Numbered from the stretch's first letter, positions 51,564-60,589 are shown. The stretch is 64,000 nucleotides of DNA from an uncultured Bacilli bacterium (GCA_934122275.1 CAKOWI010000005.1:14320-78319), one strand, 5' to 3'. Program-made: numbers and translations. Notes: generated from the letters alone by a model not told the origin.

Positions 51564-51592
51564 TTCGACAAATTTTTTCCACAATCGACAAA
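51564..51592 (-). promoter_or_regulatory. two Spo0A-box-like sites
   Basis: Minus strand TTTGTCGAA (51572-51564) is an exact 9-mer match to the 0A box TTTGTCRAA; TTTGTCGAT (51592-51584) differs at the last base. They lie upstream of the poly-G promoter. Confidence 0.4.
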
Positions 51593-51645
51593 AAATATTG
51601 ACGGGGGGGGGATTATGATATTATAAACATGTAGAATAACGAGCA
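51573..51645 (+). promoter_or_regulatory. poly-G promoter module, copy B
   Basis: TTGAC at 51598-51602 followed by nine G (51603-51611), then ATTATGATATTATAAACATG, with TATTAT at 51619-51624. Preceded by TTTTCCACA (51575-51583). Nearly identical to 13329-13400; a perfect TTATCCACA follows at 51652-51660. Confidence 0.7.
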
Positions 51646-51685
51646 GTATAGTTATCCACAATAAAATTCGAAAGGAGTAAAAGAA

Positions 51686-52795
51686 GTGAACGAGGGTCAA
51701 ATTAGTTGGAAAAACAATAAAATTATAATAGGATGCATTATATCTTCTATAGTATTAGTAATTTTATTAATATTATTATTTGTTAATGTTGATAAAAAGA
51801 AGGATGTATCATATAAAGTTGTATTTAATAGTGATGGTGGAACACGTATTTCCGAACAAGTAGTAAAAAGTGGAAACTATGCAAAAAAACCATCTGATCC
51901 AGAAAAAGAAGGATATGAATTTATTGAATGGTTATATAATGATAAGTCATATGATTTTAAAACAAAAGTAACTAAAAATATGGTTTTAGTTGCGAAATGG
52001 TACAAAGTAGATGAATCTATTGAAACGTTTGCTGTAAAGTTTAACAGTGATGGTGGTACTACAATATCTAATCAAATAGTAGAAAAGGGTAAGCAATTAT
52101 CTAAGCCTATTGATCCTACCAGAGATGGTTATACATTTAAAGGTTGGATATTAAATGGAGAAGTATATGATTTTACAAGTAGTGTAGATGGTGATTTTGA
52201 ACTTGTTGCATCCTGGGAAAAGAATAAGGAAGTTACAACTAAAGATAATAAAGTAACTAATAAAACAACAAATAAACAAACTTCAACTACTCAAAATAGA
52301 ACACAGCCTCCTACTACAACGACTACGAAAAAAACAACAACTACAACTACGACAACAAAACAAAAGCAAAATTACACAGTAACATTTAACTCTAATGGAG
52401 GAAGCTCTGTTTCAGCCCAAACTGTAACTGAGGGTAATAGAGCTACTAGACCAAGTGATCCTACAAGGGAAGGGTATAGGTTTAATGGTTGGACTTTAAA
52501 CGGAAGTAGTTATAACTTCACTAGTGCAGTAAATAGTAATATTACACTTATTGCAAGCTGGATTCAAAAGAATTATGTGGTAAAAGTTTATGCAGTGGAT
52601 CAATATTCACCTGATAGGATTCTTAAAGTATTTGAAGATGGAACACAAATTAGTGTATCTGCAATTAAACATAATGGAGTAACATTATGCAGTGGAAATA
52701 ATATGGTTGTAAATATGTATGAAATAAGTGGAATTAGTTCTGTAACAGTTGTTTTAAGAAATGGTTCTTCAGTAATAGCAAGTATGCAACAATAG
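51686..52795 (+). CDS. membrane-anchored surface protein with three InlB B-repeats
   Basis: 369 residues. N-terminal helix (about 13-35), then three Listeria-Bacteroides (InlB B/flg_new) repeats: VVFNSDGGTRIS...GYEFIEWL, VKFNSDGGTTIS...GYTFKGWIL and VTFNSNGGSSVS...GYRFNGWTL. A Thr/Lys/Gln-rich linker (about 190-228) separates the second and third. The C-terminal 80 residues are unassigned. Likely extracellular adhesion. GTG 51686 follows AAAGGAGTAAAAGAA, downstream of the poly-G module. Confidence 0.83.
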   Translation: MNEGQISWKNNKIIIGCIISSIVLVILLILLFVNVDKKKDVSYKVVFNSDGGTRISEQVVKSGNYAKKPSDPEKEGYEFIEWLYNDKSYDFKTKVTKNMVLVAKWYKVDESIETFAVKFNSDGGTTISNQIVEKGKQLSKPIDPTRDGYTFKGWILNGEVYDFTSSVDGDFELVASWEKNKEVTTKDNKVTNKTTNKQTSTTQNRTQPPTTTTTKKTTTTTTTTKQKQNYTVTFNSNGGSSVSAQTVTEGNRATRPSDPTREGYRFNGWTLNGSSYNFTSAVNSNITLIASWIQKNYVVKVYAVDQYSPDRILKVFEDGTQISVSAIKHNGVTLCSGNNMVVNMYEISGISSVTVVLRNGSSVIASMQQ

Positions 52796-52808
52796 AAAGG
52801 AATAAAAA

Positions 52809-54515
52809 ATGAAACTAAAGAATATAAAATTTATGGTATTTACGATACTTTTAACTTATATATCATGTTTTATTGGCACTAAAGTATATGCAAAAACAAT
52901 AACACCAGATGAAGTAGAAGCTCCAGCCTATGTTATAGGGTCTCATGTGTTTACAAGAAATGTTAATGAAACTACAGGATATGATGGAAAACTAACAACT
53001 AGTTTAATAATGTTAGCATCAAAAACAATTGAAAAAGATGATTTAGATAGTATGATTATTTACTATAAAACTTCATCAGGCAAATGGATAAACGGATTGA
53101 ATGGTTCAATCGTTAATCCTCCAGAGACATTTGAAATTAATTATACGGATATGCAATTAGAGAAGGAAAACAATGTTGATAAAAAGCCTAATGCACCTGT
53201 TATTGATTTAAATGATGGACCATTATCAATAGATGATGAATCTGATATGTTTTCATATCAATTAAATATTTATATAGATGATATTAATAATAATTCAAAT
53301 AAAATAGATGGGGTAGAACTACAAACAGTTATAAATGGTGTTATTACAACTAACGATTTGGAGTATGAAAAAAACTTTTCAACAGTAGTTACAGTTTCAG
53401 ATTCCTATGATGGTAATAAATTACAGATAGGAAAGCAATATCATGAAAGTTTTATAACATTCAAGGCTAATCCTTATGATTATTATAGTGTAACAGCAAA
53501 ATCTTATATAAAAGATAAAAACGGTGAAAAAATTTATAGTGATACTGTATTTGTATCAGATAAAGACGTAGTATCAAAAGTTCAAATAGTTAATAATTAC
53601 TCAGAACCAGATTATATATCTAAAAATAATAATTATTATACATACAGTTTGAGTTTTAAAAATCCTAAAGCTTATGTATACAAGGTAAAACCAGAAAAGT
53701 TTGTTTATATTGTTAATGAAAAAGGTGAAAAAGAAGATTTACAAATTGGAATATTTAGGTTGAATGATATCTTTAATATTTCTGTTAAAAGTGAAGGTGT
53801 AAAAACTTATTATGCAAATATTGGCTATTATGATAAAAATGGAGAATTAAAAATTATTGATGGAAATTCAGAAAAAGAATATTTTACAATTGATACTAGA
53901 ACTTTAACAAAACCTGTTTTAAGTGTAACTAAAGAAGGAATTTCATTTTCTGAGTTAAAAAATAATGGTGAATATTTATCAATTAATTCAGATTTTTATA
54001 AGAAACAAAAAGAAGAAACATTGGATTATAATATTGAAGGTGTAGAAATTTATAGAGTATATTTTATTAGTGGTGTACCTTATTATGAATTAGTAAGTGA
54101 AAAAGATGAAACGATTCATGTATTTCCACCAAACGGGGCAGATTATTATGCTGCAAGGGTATATGCAAAAAACAAGGTTGGAAAAAAGATTTACAGTGAA
54201 TTTTCTGATATAATAACTGCAGTTAGAACTCCAGAAATTTCAATGTCAAAAGTAATTGATGGAAAGGTTGACATAAATCTTGTGAATATTGATGATTATT
54301 CTGCGTTAGTAAGTTTTAATGTTTATTCATATGATTCTAATAATAAAGAGATTCTTTTAGGAACATTTAAATTAAGCGATAAAAAAATAAACATTAATGT
54401 AACTGAAAATACGGATGTATATGTAAGAGCATATAGTAAAGGCTATGAATCTTCTGAATTAAATCCTACATATGTATATAGTGCAAAGTCAAATGTAATC
54501 AATACATCTAAATAG
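52809..54515 (+). CDS. secreted protein of unknown function
   Basis: 568 residues. Signal peptide 1-28 (FMVFTILLTYISCFIGTKVYA). The rest is beta-rich with Asp/Asn/Tyr-rich repeats; segments KKPNAPVID (about 120) and TAVRTPEIS (about 475) have fibronectin-type spacing (inference). No C-terminal anchor. Start ATG 52809 follows AAAGGAATAAAA, 14 bases after the InlB-repeat gene, so the two are probably co-transcribed and may be displayed together. Confidence 0.7.
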   Translation: MKLKNIKFMVFTILLTYISCFIGTKVYAKTITPDEVEAPAYVIGSHVFTRNVNETTGYDGKLTTSLIMLASKTIEKDDLDSMIIYYKTSSGKWINGLNGSIVNPPETFEINYTDMQLEKENNVDKKPNAPVIDLNDGPLSIDDESDMFSYQLNIYIDDINNNSNKIDGVELQTVINGVITTNDLEYEKNFSTVVTVSDSYDGNKLQIGKQYHESFITFKANPYDYYSVTAKSYIKDKNGEKIYSDTVFVSDKDVVSKVQIVNNYSEPDYISKNNNYYTYSLSFKNPKAYVYKVKPEKFVYIVNEKGEKEDLQIGIFRLNDIFNISVKSEGVKTYYANIGYYDKNGELKIIDGNSEKEYFTIDTRTLTKPVLSVTKEGISFSELKNNGEYLSINSDFYKKQKEETLDYNIEGVEIYRVYFISGVPYYELVSEKDETIHVFPPNGADYYAARVYAKNKVGKKIYSEFSDIITAVRTPEISMSKVIDGKVDINLVNIDDYSALVSFNVYSYDSNNKEILLGTFKLSDKKININVTENTDVYVRAYSKGYESSELNPTYVYSAKSNVINTSK

Positions 54516-54521
54516 CAAATG

Positions 54522-54557
54522 AAGATATATGTACTTAGTTATAAGCATATATCTTTT
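54522..54557 (+). terminator. Rho-independent terminator
   Basis: AAGATATATG/CATATATCTT stem with a 14-base loop and T-run after the secreted-protein gene. The rest of 54558-54710 is AT-rich spacer in which I see nothing else. Confidence 0.78.
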
Positions 54558-54710
54558 TAATTATGTACACGTATAATATAGGAATAATAAACGGGTAATT
54601 ATTTTTAATTGTTTTTGTATAACTTACCAAAATTACGATTTTTTTAACTATTTTATATATTAAAAAACAAAAATTAGTTATCAAAATTAATTAAATATTT
54701 TCTTCATTAA

Positions 54711-54739
54711 TTTACACTTTGGAGTATACATGTTATAAT
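54711..54739 (+). promoter_or_regulatory. sigma-A-type promoter
   Basis: TTTACA (54711-54716), 17-base spacer, TATAAT (54734-54739), 17 bases before the GTG of the SDR gene. Confidence 0.75.
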
Positions 54740-54756
54740 TATCATGGTGATGATAT

Positions 54757-55989
54757 GTGAAGGCTTTAATAACAGGTGCATCTAGTGGACTGGGTAGAGA
54801 TTTCTCCATTAGATTAAGTAATTTAGGCTATGATGTTATATTAGTAGCTAGAGATAAAAAAGGACTAGAAGAGACAAAAAAATTGTGCAAAAATGCTACA
54901 ATAGAAGTATGTGATTTATCAATAGAAGATAAGGTATTCGAGTTATTCGAGAAACATAAAGACATAGATTTTTTAATTAATAATGCTGGATATGGATTGT
55001 TTGGTGATTATGAAAGTATTAACATTAAAGATGAATTAAATATGATTAATGTTAATGTTAAAGCACTTCATATTTTAACTAAGTTATATGCTGATGAAAT
55101 GAGTAAAAGAAATATTTACGGAAGAATACTTAATGTAGCTTCAATAGCAGCATTTTTACCTGGACCATTAATGAATACGTATTATTCTACGAAAGCATAT
55201 GTTTTGAGATATTCTCTAGCTATTAAAGAAGAGCTAAAAATGAAAAATTCTCCAGTTAGGATATCGGTATTATGTCCTGGACCTACTAGAACCAATTTTA
55301 ATAATGTAGCAGGTGTTAAATTTAGTATTAAAAGCATGACTAGTAAAGAAGTAGTTAATTATGCTTTAGAAAAAGTTTTCGCCAATAAAACTGTGATAGT
55401 ACCAGGAATGATTAATAAATTTGGTGTATTTTTATGTAGATTAACACCATTTTGGATTCAAGCTAAATTTGCAGCACATGCACAAAAGAAGAAAGAGGGA
55501 AGAAAAATGAATAAAAAAGGTTTTACTTTAATAGAATTACTTGCGGTTATAGTTGTACTAGGCGTTATAATGACAATAGCTGGTATGTCTGTTAATAAAA
55601 TTAGAAAAAATGCAGTAACAAAGGAATTAGAGCATATAGAAAATTCAATAACAAAAGTAGGAGAAAGTGTTTTCAGCTATGAAATGAGTGCTGGGAATAA
55701 AATAGAAGAGGAATATTTTAGCCAAAAATATAACAATCTCACAAATAATAAAAGCTTAAAAGTTGATATAAAGGATTTACAAAGGCAACAATATTTAAAG
55801 GGTATTAATGTTAATGGAGAAAATGGTACCTTTAAAAGTCCAGATGGAAAAACTAGCTGTAGTGGATACTTATTAATTACAAAAACAGATGATGGACCGG
55901 TTTTTAAAGGATGCATTACTTGTGGAGATTACACGACTAATGGTTGTAATATTAATGTACCAAATGCATCATTAACAAGTATTCATTAA
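54757..55989 (+). CDS. short-chain dehydrogenase fused in frame to a type IV prepilin
   Basis: 410 residues. Residues 1-250 are a classical SDR: TGASSGLG (7-14), NNAG (about 73-76), catalytic Ser (VASIAAF) and YYSTK (about 146-150). From residue 251 the frame continues without a stop into MNKKGFTLIELLAVIVV, a class III prepilin signal and N-terminal pilin helix, then a 130-residue globular part with several Cys (CSGYLL, CITC). GTG 54757 is the SDR start. An internal ATG at 55507 has GAGGG upstream, so the pilin may also be made alone. A single TAA-to-AAA change could explain the fusion. Confidence 0.72.
   Translation: MKALITGASSGLGRDFSIRLSNLGYDVILVARDKKGLEETKKLCKNATIEVCDLSIEDKVFELFEKHKDIDFLINNAGYGLFGDYESINIKDELNMINVNVKALHILTKLYADEMSKRNIYGRILNVASIAAFLPGPLMNTYYSTKAYVLRYSLAIKEELKMKNSPVRISVLCPGPTRTNFNNVAGVKFSIKSMTSKEVVNYALEKVFANKTVIVPGMINKFGVFLCRLTPFWIQAKFAAHAQKKKEGRKMNKKGFTLIELLAVIVVLGVIMTIAGMSVNKIRKNAVTKELEHIENSITKVGESVFSYEMSAGNKIEEEYFSQKYNNLTNNKSLKVDIKDLQRQQYLKGINVNGENGTFKSPDGKTSCSGYLLITKTDDGPVFKGCITCGDYTTNGCNINVPNASLTSIH
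55507..55989 (+). CDS. type IV prepilin-like protein (internal start)
   Basis: 160 residues if translated from ATG 55507, nine bases after AGAGGGAAG. Prepilin peptidase site KKG-FTLIELL with the conserved Glu5, then hydrophobic helix to about 30. The globular domain has Cys residues (CSGYLL, GCITCGDY, NGC) that could form disulphides. No pilin assembly ATPase, platform protein or peptidase is in the window. Pseudopilins of this form serve competence or surface pili in Gram-positives. Confidence 0.65.
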   Translation: MNKKGFTLIELLAVIVVLGVIMTIAGMSVNKIRKNAVTKELEHIENSITKVGESVFSYEMSAGNKIEEEYFSQKYNNLTNNKSLKVDIKDLQRQQYLKGINVNGENGTFKSPDGKTSCSGYLLITKTDDGPVFKGCITCGDYTTNGCNINVPNASLTSIH

Positions 55990-56019
55990 AGTTACCTCAA
56001 AATAAAGGGTAGCTTTTTT
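55988..56019 (+). terminator. Rho-independent terminator
   Basis: AAAGTTACC/GGTAGCTTT (one wobble) with T-run, directly after the pilin stop. Confidence 0.8.
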
Positions 56020-56065
56020 ATTGCATTTATTATATAATAAACTCTTAACAAAGGAGGGTTTTACT

Positions 56066-56872
56066 ATGAATATAATAGAGATTAAGAATTTAAGTTTCAG
56101 ATACAAAAATAAATTTATATTTGATAATTTTAATTTATCTATTGAACGTGGTAGTTGGGTTACTATAGCAGGACCTAATGGATCAGGTAAAACTACTCTA
56201 GTAAAAATACTTGCAGGATTAGAAAAGTCATATTCGAGTGTAACTATATTAGGAAAGAATTTAAATAAAAAGAATTTATTTAATATAAGAAAAGAAATTG
56301 GAATAGCATTTGATAATCCGGATAATTATTTTGCATGTGAAACCGTAGAAGATGAACTTGCTTTTTCTTTAGAAAACATGGCTATGATGCCTAAAACCAT
56401 AAAAAAGAAGATAGATGAAGTATCAAAAGTTTTAAAGATAGAAAATCTATTAAGTAAAAATCCTTATGAGTTATCTGGAGGAGAAAAACAAAAGGTATCT
56501 TTAGCATGTGCATTAATATTAGAACCAAGAATTTTAATTTTAGATGAATCTATACTTATGATAGACATAAATGAAAGAAAATATATTTTAGATGTATTAA
56601 AAGATTATAATAAAAGAAAACAAGTTACTATATTGTCTTTTACTCATAATTTAGAGGAAGCTATATACTCAGATAAACTTGTTGTGTTAAATAAGGGTAA
56701 GATTGTAGTTAGTGGAACTTTCCCGGGCGTTTTCTTATATGAAAATGTTATGAGAAAGATTGGTCTTGAAGTACCATTTGCAGTTGAACTATCTCAAAAA
56801 CTTATGTTATATGGACTTATTGACAAAATTGAATTAGACCTTGAGAGGTTGGTGTCTTTATTATGGAAGTAA
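56066..56872 (+). CDS. ecfA1: energy-coupling factor transporter ATPase EcfA1
   Basis: 268 residues. Walker A GPNGSGKT (about 36-43), signature LSGGEKQKVSLA, Walker B LILDESILMID (canonical ECF form LDEATSMLD), H-loop TH. Powers vitamin uptake with EcfA2, EcfT and substrate S-components encoded elsewhere. ATG 56066 follows AAAGGAGGG; the longer frame from 56021 crosses the terminator and is wrong. Confidence 0.92.
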   Translation: MNIIEIKNLSFRYKNKFIFDNFNLSIERGSWVTIAGPNGSGKTTLVKILAGLEKSYSSVTILGKNLNKKNLFNIRKEIGIAFDNPDNYFACETVEDELAFSLENMAMMPKTIKKKIDEVSKVLKIENLLSKNPYELSGGEKQKVSLACALILEPRILILDESILMIDINERKYILDVLKDYNKRKQVTILSFTHNLEEAIYSDKLVVLNKGKIVVSGTFPGVFLYENVMRKIGLEVPFAVELSQKLMLYGLIDKIELDLERLVSLLWK

Positions 56873-57723
56873 TTTTTAAGAATGTTGGCTTTACTTATAA
56901 CTATAAATTGAAGAATTCAAAGGAAGCACTAAAAGATATAAATCTTTGTTTGGAAAGTGATTTAATTCATGGAATAATAGGTCCTATTGGTAGTGGTAAA
57001 TCAACTATGTTAGAACTTATGAACGGTATTACAAAACCTACAACTGGAGAAATTATAATTGGTAAGTATAATCTTAATAAAAGAAACTTTAAATTTAATA
57101 AATTTAGGTTTGATGTTGGATTGGTTTATCAATTTCCTGAAAAACAGTTTTTTTGTAATACGGTCGCTGAAGAAATAGCATTTGCTGAAAAGGTATTTGA
57201 GCCTAAGAATAAAAACATTAAAGCAAAAGTTATAAAGGTTTTAAAAATGGTTGGACTTGATGAATCATATTTAAGTAGGAACCCTTTTAATTTAAATGGT
57301 GGCGAAAAAAGAAGAGTTGCAATAGCTTCTGTACTAATATCAAATCCTAAGCTTTTAATTATGGATGAGCCAACTATAGGATTAGATAACAAAAGTAAAA
57401 AAAGACTTATGAAACTTTTGGTTAATTTGAAGAAAAAGTATTTAAAAACAATAATAATTGTTACTCATGATGTTGATATGTTATATGAAATAGTTGATAA
57501 TGTAGTAGTTTTAAATGATGGAAAATTAGTAAAAGTTGGAAATAAATTAGAAGTATTTAGTGATGTGGCTTTATTAGAGAAAAATAATACCCCAGTTCCA
57601 AGTATCATCAAGTTTGAAAGAATAGTTTTTGATAAAACAGGAATTGATTTAGGATACAATCAAAATATGAATTCACTTGTCAGAAAAGTAGTAGAAACAA
57701 TTGGTGGTGATAGTGATGAATAA
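56863..57723 (+). CDS. ecfA2: energy-coupling factor transporter ATPase EcfA2
   Basis: 286 residues, ten-base overlap with ecfA1. Walker A GPIGSGKST (about 40-48), signature in variant form LNGGEKRRVAIA, Walker B LLIMDEPTIGLD, H-loop THDVD. The long C-terminal region (about 230-286) is usual for EcfA2. Forms a heterodimer with EcfA1. Confidence 0.92.
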   Translation: MEVIFKNVGFTYNYKLKNSKEALKDINLCLESDLIHGIIGPIGSGKSTMLELMNGITKPTTGEIIIGKYNLNKRNFKFNKFRFDVGLVYQFPEKQFFCNTVAEEIAFAEKVFEPKNKNIKAKVIKVLKMVGLDESYLSRNPFNLNGGEKRRVAIASVLISNPKLLIMDEPTIGLDNKSKKRLMKLLVNLKKKYLKTIIIVTHDVDMLYEIVDNVVVLNDGKLVKVGNKLEVFSDVALLEKNNTPVPSIIKFERIVFDKTGIDLGYNQNMNSLVRKVVETIGGDSDE

Positions 57724-58453
57724 ATATCCATTTTTTAGATATATAACAGGAGATTCAAAAGTTCATTTTATGAATTCTAAACTAAAGATTTTATGCTTTC
57801 TGGTTAACCTATTATGTATTATTATATATAAAGACTATATTTCACTATTAATAATAGGAATAGCTCTTTTACTAGTTGCTATTTCTAGTAAAATAAATTT
57901 TGAGGCTTATTTTACAAACATAGTTTTAGTTTGGCCTATATATGTACTTGTTATGCTTTTATCATTTTTTATAACTAAGTACTTATTAGTTTCTATATTA
58001 ATAACCTTAAAGTTTGTATTAACTATATTTTTATTTTTAATTCTTACGTTTACAACTTCTTTAAGTGAAATAGCTTGGGGATTTGAATGTTTATTTTTAA
58101 AACTTAAAAAAATAGGCTTTCCTGTTTCTAAAGTATCTCTTAAAATAGCTATGGATATTAAATTTGTATCTACTGTCTTTGAACAAAACAGTCAAATAAG
58201 AAAGTCTATGGCCTACAGGGGAGTTTCATATGATAAAAGTTTTATTACGTCTTTTAAGAAGATGTTAATACCAGTTATCTCTTTATCATATCGTACTTCA
58301 AGAAGACTTGCTAAAACGATGAAATTAAGGTTTTATGGTAGTTCAAAAAGAAGGACTAATTATCATGAAAATAAAGTTACTGGTTATGATAAGTGGCTTG
58401 TTGTTTTATCAAATATAATTTTATATGTTACTATATGGTTGGGTTGGTGTTAG
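57716..58453 (+). CDS. ecfT: energy-coupling factor transmembrane protein EcfT
   Basis: 245 residues, about five helices. The coupling-helix motif with Ala-Arg-Gly-type sequence appears as MAYRGVSYD, and a second RTSRRLAKTMKLRFYG. ATG 57716 (MNKYPFFRY) overlaps the ecfA2 stop by eight bases and follows GGTGGTGATAGTG. Confidence 0.9.
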   Translation: MNKYPFFRYITGDSKVHFMNSKLKILCFLVNLLCIIIYKDYISLLIIGIALLLVAISSKINFEAYFTNIVLVWPIYVLVMLLSFFITKYLLVSILITLKFVLTIFLFLILTFTTSLSEIAWGFECLFLKLKKIGFPVSKVSLKIAMDIKFVSTVFEQNSQIRKSMAYRGVSYDKSFITSFKKMLIPVISLSYRTSRRLAKTMKLRFYGSSKRRTNYHENKVTGYDKWLVVLSNIILYVTIWLGWC

Positions 58454-58454
58454 T

Positions 58455-59189
58455 ATGCGTTATATGATTGATTTTTCGTATTCGGGATGGAACTTTTATG
58501 GTTATCAAAAGCAGCCTTTAAAAAGAACTATTCAAGGTGAAATAGAAGTTGTTTTAACTAGCATAAATGGTGGAGATAAAGTTATCATTTATTCATCTGG
58601 TAGAACGGATGCTAAGGTAAATGCATATCACCAAGTAGCGCACTTTGATTTGGATAAGAAAATACCAGAAAATAAGCTTAAAATGGCTTTAAATAGCTAT
58701 TTGCCGAACGACATATACATAAATGATGTAAGAATAGTAGATTCTTCTTTTCATGCAAGATATATGGTTAAATCAAAGACTTATGAGTATAAAATAAACA
58801 TAGGTACATATAATCCTATGATCCGTACGTTTACTTATTATCATAAATATAAATTAAACGTTGAAAAGATGAAAGAGGCCCTAAAATATTTTGTTGGAAC
58901 ACACGATTTTACAACTTTTGTTTGTGCAGAAGATAAAAGAACTGATAAGGTAAGAACTATATATAGTTCAGACTTATCACTTAAGGATAATATAATAACC
59001 ATTAAATTTACGGGCAATGGCTTTTTAAAATATCAAGTAAGGAATATGGTTGGATTACTTATAAAAATTGGAGAGGAAAAAATTTCTCTAGAAGAAATTC
59101 CAAACTTATTTAAAAAAAAAGATAGAAGATGTAAATTTAATTGTGCTCCTGCTGAAGGCCTTTCATTATTAGAAGTAAATTATAAATAA
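58455..59189 (+). CDS. truA: tRNA pseudouridine synthase A
   Basis: 244 residues. Catalytic Asp in SGRTDAKVNAYHQVAHF (about 50-66), RYMVKSKTYEY and the GNGFLKYQVRNMVGLL motif. Modifies U38-40 of tRNA anticodon stems. ATG 58455 is one base after the ecfT stop. Ends the ecf cluster. Confidence 0.94.
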   Translation: MRYMIDFSYSGWNFYGYQKQPLKRTIQGEIEVVLTSINGGDKVIIYSSGRTDAKVNAYHQVAHFDLDKKIPENKLKMALNSYLPNDIYINDVRIVDSSFHARYMVKSKTYEYKINIGTYNPMIRTFTYYHKYKLNVEKMKEALKYFVGTHDFTTFVCAEDKRTDKVRTIYSSDLSLKDNIITIKFTGNGFLKYQVRNMVGLLIKIGEEKISLEEIPNLFKKKDRRCKFNCAPAEGLSLLEVNYK

Positions 59190-59231
59190 AAAAGCTTACG
59201 TTACTATCGGGTAACATGGGCTTTTTTATTT
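59188..59231. terminator. bidirectional terminator
   Basis: AAAAAAGC ... GTTAC-TATCGG-GTAAC ... GCTTTTTT, shared by truA and the convergent DUF378 gene. Confidence 0.85.
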
Positions 59232-59435
59232 TTCATCGTCGCTTATGTAATCAGCTAAAGTTTTAATGTTAATTAATCCACATATACCAACGATGATGTA
59301 AATTATTTTAGCACCTAATTTATCGGCACCACCGAAAATTGTTGCTACTAAGTCAAAATTAAATAATCCAATTAATCCCCAATTTAGTGCTCCAATTATA
59401 ACAAGTGTAAGTGCTATAATTTGTAATGTTTTCAT
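59226..59435 (-). CDS. DUF378 family small membrane protein
   Basis: 69 residues with two helices: LVIIGALNWGLIGLFNFDLVA and KIIYIIVGICGLINI, the DUF378 signature. Function unknown. Start ATG 59435 follows AAAGGAGGATTT. It is the only gene on the minus strand between 24.6 and 64 kb. Confidence 0.9.
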   Translation of the reverse strand: MKTLQIIALTLVIIGALNWGLIGLFNFDLVATIFGGADKLGAKIIYIIVGICGLINIKTLADYISDDEK

Positions 59436-59541
59436 AAATCCTCCTTTTATACTTATATAATAAGCAAAAAAAAGTATTTTATACGTGAATATTAAAAAAA
59501 TATATCCATATAATTAATTGAAAACAAAAAGAGGTGAATTA

Positions 59542-60543
59542 ATGAAAAAAATTTTAAGTTTTCTTTTGGTGCTTTTTTGCGCAATTAGTTTAACAGGGTG
59601 TGGAAAGGAGGATAAAAAAACATTATTAAATAAAATTGATAAAAAAGTTAATAGTGTAAGTGGATATCAGCTAGATGCTACTATGGAACTTATTAATAGT
59701 GAAAACTCTTATAATTATGATGTATTAGTATCTTATAAGAAGAAGGATTATTTTAGAGTATCATTAAAAAATAAAACAAATAATCATGAACAAATTATTT
59801 TAAAAAATGATAACGGAGTATATGTATTAACTCCAGCTTTAAATAAGAGTTTTAAATTTCAAAGCAAGTGGCCATACAATAATTCGCAAAGCTATTTATT
59901 ACAGTCTATTATAAATGATATGAAAAGTGATTCTAAATTTACTATGAAAAAGGTAAAAGATGGTTATTTATTTACTAGTAAGGTTAATTATAAAAATAAT
60001 GCAAATTTAATCAAACAACAAGTTCTTTTTGATAAAAATTTAAATATAAAGGAAGTAAATGTATTAGATAGTGAACAAAATCCTCAAATAAAAGTTAAAT
60101 TTAGTAGTGTAGATATGAGAGCAAAGTTTAAGAAGAATTATTTTGAAATTGAAGAAAACATGGAAACGTTAGCCACAGAAGATACAAAAACTGAAAGTAA
60201 GGAACTTGATGAAGCAATATATCCTATGTATTTACCTAGTGGAACTTATTTAGATACTGAAAAAACAGTTGAGTTAGATAAGGGCTCCAGAATAATTCTT
60301 ACGTTTGCTGGTGATACATCTTTTATGTTAGTTGAAGAAACTGCCAGTAAATCAGATGAACTATCCGTTATTCCAACTAACGGAGACTTAGACATGGTTA
60401 TGGATTCAATAGCAGTGATAGGTGATTCTTCTATCAATTGGATTAGTGACAATGTAGAGTATTATTTGGTATCAAGTGATATGTCTAAATCCGAGTTAAT
60501 TAATGTTGCAAAATCAATTTCAGTAATGCCTGTTAGTAAGTAA
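59542..60543 (+). CDS. lipoprotein, LolA/GerS-like
   Basis: 333 residues. Lipoprotein signal (LLVLFCAISLTGC), lipidated Cys21. Residues 35-200 have the pattern of LolA-like outer-membrane-lipoprotein-sorting or sporulation lipoproteins (NSVSGYQLDATMEL, VLTPALNKSFKF, QSKWPYNN); the C-terminal part recalls germination lipoprotein-like families (inference). ATG 59542 follows AGAGGTGAATT; an upstream ATG (59518) lacks a site. Could be part of envelope or germination function; not certain. Confidence 0.7.
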   Translation: MKKILSFLLVLFCAISLTGCGKEDKKTLLNKIDKKVNSVSGYQLDATMELINSENSYNYDVLVSYKKKDYFRVSLKNKTNNHEQIILKNDNGVYVLTPALNKSFKFQSKWPYNNSQSYLLQSIINDMKSDSKFTMKKVKDGYLFTSKVNYKNNANLIKQQVLFDKNLNIKEVNVLDSEQNPQIKVKFSSVDMRAKFKKNYFEIEENMETLATEDTKTESKELDEAIYPMYLPSGTYLDTEKTVELDKGSRIILTFAGDTSFMLVEETASKSDELSVIPTNGDLDMVMDSIAVIGDSSINWISDNVEYYLVSSDMSKSELINVAKSISVMPVSK

Positions 60544-60589
60544 TTGTCATACATACTCATTTTGTGGTACAATTATTAGGGTGAGAGTA

